This document shows positions 61,327 through 64,000 of a stretch of DNA of 64,000 nt, piece by piece. This stretch comes from Actinoplanes sichuanensis (GTDB taxonomy: Bacteria; Actinomycetota; Actinomycetes; Mycobacteriales; Micromonosporaceae): NCBI RefSeq assembly GCF_033097365.1, contig NZ_AP028461.1:11311501-11375500 (forward strand), in the 5' to 3' direction. The translations under genes were made by a program, and so were the position numbers. Each line of letters begins with the position of its first letter. Position 1 is the first letter of the stretch. The notes beneath the pieces are model-generated. The model was not told the DNA's origin, did not search any database, and was given only the letters and a program-made list of their open reading frames with translations.

Positions 61327-64000
61327 TCTCCCTGGTCTTGGCGATGGTCTGGAACCGGCGCGGCCAGGCCGTCACCCTGGCCCTGCTGGCGATGCTCGCG
61401 GTCGCCTCCGCGGTGGCCGCCCCCGCCTTCGTGATCGCCGCCGAACGGGCGGTCGCCGAGGGACAGATCGCCACCGCGTCGACGAGCGAGCTGACCCTGG
61501 TCGCCCGCCGTACCACCGACAGCCTCCAGGAGGCGTCACCGAACGTCGGCATCAAGTTCCCCGACGTGGGCCGGGTGCTGCTGCTCGGGCTGGGCGGGTT
61601 CACCTTCTACCACTCCGCCGAGGTGCCGACCGTCGGTCTCGAGCCGGGCAACTTCCACCCGACCCGGTTCGTCTTCCGCCAGGAACTCTGCGCCCACGTC
61701 CGGGTGCTCAGCGGCCGCTGCCTGGCCGGCGAGGGTGACGTGCTGCTCGGCGAGGGCACCGCGAAACGGCTCGAACTGGCCGCGGGCGACCCGATCACGC
61801 TGACCGCGGCCCGGGCGAACGGCCTGGCCCGGCCACCCACCTGGGATCCCGACGGCCCACCCAAGAAACTCACCGTGGCCGGCGTCTACCGGGCGATCGA
61901 CCCCACCGACGCGTACTGGGGGCTGCACGGCTACTTCGTCTCCGGCTCCGACGTCGGCTCCGGCGAACCGGTGTTCACCACCGCCGGGACGCTCGACACG
62001 ATGAAGCGGACCACCACCGCCATGGCGATCGACGGCATCGCCCAGCCCGGCACCCTCGACGTCGACCGGCTCGACCAGCTTCGCGCCGACATGGAACGGC
62101 TCGACACCACCGCCGCCGAACTCCAGGACTCGCTCCAGTTCGACAGTGGGATCCCGCACCTGCTCGACCGGATCGACGAGGGCCGCGCCGCCGCCCGGCT
62201 GCTGGTCCCGGTGCTGGCGGTGCCGCTCGTCCTGCTGGCCTGTTTCACCATCTACCTGACCGTCGGATACGGGGCCGAGGGCCGGCAGAGCGAACTCGCC
62301 GTGGTGGCGCTGCGCGGCGCCCGCTGGTGGACCCGATGGTGGCTGGCCACCGGGGAGAGCCTGGTCGCCGTGCTGGGCGGTGCGGTCGCCGGGTGCCTGG
62401 CCGGACAGTTGCTGGTCAACGGTGCCGCCGCGGTCCTGTTCCCGGGCGCCGGGACGGCACCGGCCTTCACCTCGCTGCGGTATGCGCCACTGGCCGCGGC
62501 GGCCGCACTGGTCGCCGCGGTGGCCGCCCAACGACGACAGCTGATCAGCCCGGTCTCCCGGCTGCTGCGACGCACCCCACCCGCCGACCGGCGCCGCCTC
62601 GCCGCGGCCGAAGCGGTCGTCGCGGTGCTCGCCATCGCCGCAGGCGTCCAGTACTTCATCTCCGCCGACCCGCTCACCGGGGTCGGGCTGTTCGCGCCCG
62701 CGCTGATCGTGCTCGCTCTGGGCCTGATCGCGGCCCGCCTGCTGCTTCCGCTGGTCAATCGGTACGCCGTCCGCGCGCTGGCCCGGGGCCGGCTCGGTGT
62801 CGCGCTCGCCGGTCTCCAGCTGTCCCGCCGGCCCGGCGCCGGTCGCCTGTTCGCGCTGCTGGTCGCGTCGGTCGCGGTCGCCGGATACGCCGCCTGCACG
62901 GTCGACACGGCGGCCCGCGGCCGGGACGTCGAGGCGTCGCTCGGCACCGGCGCGGACCGGGTCCTCGTCGTCGAGTCGGTGACCCGGCAGGACCTGCTCA
63001 CCGCGGTCCGCGCCGTCGACCCGGACGGCCGATTCGCGATGGCCGCCGTCCGCATCCCCGGCGGTTCCGGGACCCCGCCCGGCCTGGCCGTGGACACCCG
63101 GGCCCTGGCCGCGGTCCCGGCCTGGGCCGAGGGCGCCCCGAGCCGGACCGGGCTGCGGGCGGTACTCCACCCGGCGGAACCGCCACCGCCGGTCATCTAC
63201 CCCGGTACGGACATCGCGATCGAGGTCACCGCCACCACGACCGGGGCCATGCAGTTGGCGGTCTCGCTCTCCGCGATGGACGGGCCCGGCATCCAGATCC
63301 TGGAGTTCGGCGACCTGAAGAACGGCACGCACACCTACCGGGAGACCGTGTCGATCTGCGAGAACAAGTGCCGACTCAACGCCATCCGGGTGTCCGGGAC
63401 CGGCACCGCCGTGGAGGCCACCGGCGACATGGTGATCCGTGGGCTGGGTGCCGCCACCTCCGCCCCGCTGACCGACGCCGGGCGGTGGCGCGGCACCCGG
63501 TCGGCCCGGCTGTCGGCGGCGCCCGACGGTCTGCGGGCCGATCTCCGGGTCACCGGGGCGGTCGCCGACACCGCGTGGATCCAGCCGGTCACCACGCCGT
63601 ACCCGCTGCCGGTGGCGTATGCGGGGAACCCGCCCGCGGCCGGGACGATCATCGACTCGGGCGCCACCACCATCCCGGTCGACGCCGCTGTCGCCCTGCC
63701 GGCGGTGCCCGCTCTCGGGCGTCAGGGTGTCATCGTCGACCTGGAGTACAGCGACCTGATCTCGGTCACCCCCAAGCTGGTGCCGCAGCCCGAGGTCTGG
63801 CTGAACTCGCAGGCACCGGCCGACATCCTCGACCGGCTCGGCGAGCATGGCCTTCAGGTGGTCTCCGAGAGTTCCGCGACCCGGGTCAAGGCCGGGCTCG
63901 ACCGGCAGGGGCCGGCCGTCGCCCTCTGGTTCCATCTGCTCGCCGCGATCCTCGCCGGGTTGCTCGGAGCCGGAGCGCTCGCCCTCACGGTGGCCGTCGA
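61323..64000 (+). CDS. Second FtsX-like ABC permease, cut by the window edge
   Basis: ATG at 61323 overlaps the previous stop (ATGA). 892 codons are visible without a stop and the gene continues beyond the window. N-terminus MISLVLAMVWNRRGQAVTLA, an external domain with two close cysteines (QELCAHVRVLSGRCL), then permease segments (GEGRQSELAVVALRGARWW style loop, LLVPVLAVPLVLLACFTIYL), and a second external domain. It is a paralogue of the preceding protein and its last visible residues (LWFHLLAAILAGLLGAGALA) begin the C-terminal membrane part. The two probably form a heterodimer. Confidence 0.82.
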   Translation, partial: MISLVLAMVWNRRGQAVTLALLAMLAVASAVAAPAFVIAAERAVAEGQIATASTSELTLVARRTTDSLQEASPNVGIKFPDVGRVLLLGLGGFTFYHSAEVPTVGLEPGNFHPTRFVFRQELCAHVRVLSGRCLAGEGDVLLGEGTAKRLELAAGDPITLTAARANGLARPPTWDPDGPPKKLTVAGVYRAIDPTDAYWGLHGYFVSGSDVGSGEPVFTTAGTLDTMKRTTTAMAIDGIAQPGTLDVDRLDQLRADMERLDTTAAELQDSLQFDSGIPHLLDRIDEGRAAARLLVPVLAVPLVLLACFTIYLTVGYGAEGRQSELAVVALRGARWWTRWWLATGESLVAVLGGAVAGCLAGQLLVNGAAAVLFPGAGTAPAFTSLRYAPLAAAAALVAAVAAQRRQLISPVSRLLRRTPPADRRRLAAAEAVVAVLAIAAGVQYFISADPLTGVGLFAPALIVLALGLIAARLLLPLVNRYAVRALARGRLGVALAGLQLSRRPGAGRLFALLVASVAVAGYAACTVDTAARGRDVEASLGTGADRVLVVESVTRQDLLTAVRAVDPDGRFAMAAVRIPGGSGTPPGLAVDTRALAAVPAWAEGAPSRTGLRAVLHPAEPPPPVIYPGTDIAIEVTATTTGAMQLAVSLSAMDGPGIQILEFGDLKNGTHTYRETVSICENKCRLNAIRVSGTGTAVEATGDMVIRGLGAATSAPLTDAGRWRGTRSARLSAAPDGLRADLRVTGAVADTAWIQPVTTPYPLPVAYAGNPPAAGTIIDSGATTIPVDAAVALPAVPALGRQGVIVDLEYSDLISVTPKLVPQPEVWLNSQAPADILDRLGEHGLQVVSESSATRVKAGLDRQGPAVALWFHLLAAILAGLLGAGALALTVAV

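Noticed and set aside
61536..63935. A 799-codon leftward frame at the right end
   Set aside because: Shadow of the second FtsX-like permease, which reads rightward, overlaps the previous stop codon (ATGA) and runs off the window.

Overview
The window is about 72% GC by eye, with frequent GTG/TTG starts, many 1-4 base stop/start overlaps, an SsgA-family sporulation gene, SARP/STAND regulators and Micromonosporaceae-type secreted enzymes. This fits a filamentous, sporulating actinomycete; an Actinoplanes-like member of the Micromonosporaceae is my best guess (inference only). I see no replication origin, insertion sequence, integrase or CRISPR array.

Layout. 1-5.5 kb: a flavin reductase and a receiver-less winged-helix regulator diverging around two palindromes; a secreted S1 protease; an orphan P450; a coiled-coil protein; a penicillin-recognising-type serine hydrolase. 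5.5-12.2 kb: a leftward operon DUF1990/metallo-beta-lactamase fold/VTT membrane protein, then a rightward lipid-phosphate set (lipid kinase, YihY/BrkB, double PAP2 phosphatase, endonuclease/exonuclease/phosphatase-fold protein) and a DinB-like protein. 12.2-19.6 kb: a diguanylate cyclase, a TPR-membrane-fibronectin III protein, a TcmP-like protein, a 60-residue DUF4236 protein, Rrf2 and AraC regulators, an SsgA-like protein, a PGPGW membrane protein and tRNA-Val(CAC).

19.7-27.8 kb: a decayed gene remnant beside the tRNA, an orphan NarL-type response regulator, a copper type-II monooxygenase-like lipoprotein, an MmpL transporter, a two-component system and a CPBP protease. A shared 28-bp palindromic element lies upstream of the response regulator and of the MmpL/monooxygenase divergent pair. 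28-35 kb: a SARP-NB-ARC-TPR regulator faces a two-gene unit made of a transmembrane TIR-coiled-coil-WD40 receptor-like protein and a SLOG-like nucleotide-binding protein.

35.3-44.0 kb: a class II lanthipeptide cluster. It has a two-subunit ABC export/immunity transporter, a LysR-type helix-turn-helix-only protein, a C39-peptidase ABC transporter (LanT), a LanM synthetase, a precursor with a double-glycine leader and a CTVSWEC core motif of the mersacidin/lacticin-alpha lipid II-binding type, and an XRE-TPR regulator. 44.2-51.6 kb: a five-gene translationally coupled operon with a SWIM-like zinc protein, an unrecognised 531-residue protein, a vWA protein, a MoxR AAA+ ATPase and a DUF5682 protein, followed by a 50-bp tandem repeat block. 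52-64 kb: a secreted GH13 alpha-amylase with two carbohydrate-binding modules, a TetR/MFS efflux pair with an array of abutting operator palindromes, a CorA-type transporter with an apparently leaderless start inside a palindrome, and two large FtsX-like permeases, the second cut by the window edge.

The strongest candidates for unusual biology are the TIR-WD40/SLOG pair, the lanthipeptide cluster and its control elements, and the SWIM-vWA-MoxR-DUF5682 operon. They lie next to each other between 28 and 52 kb.
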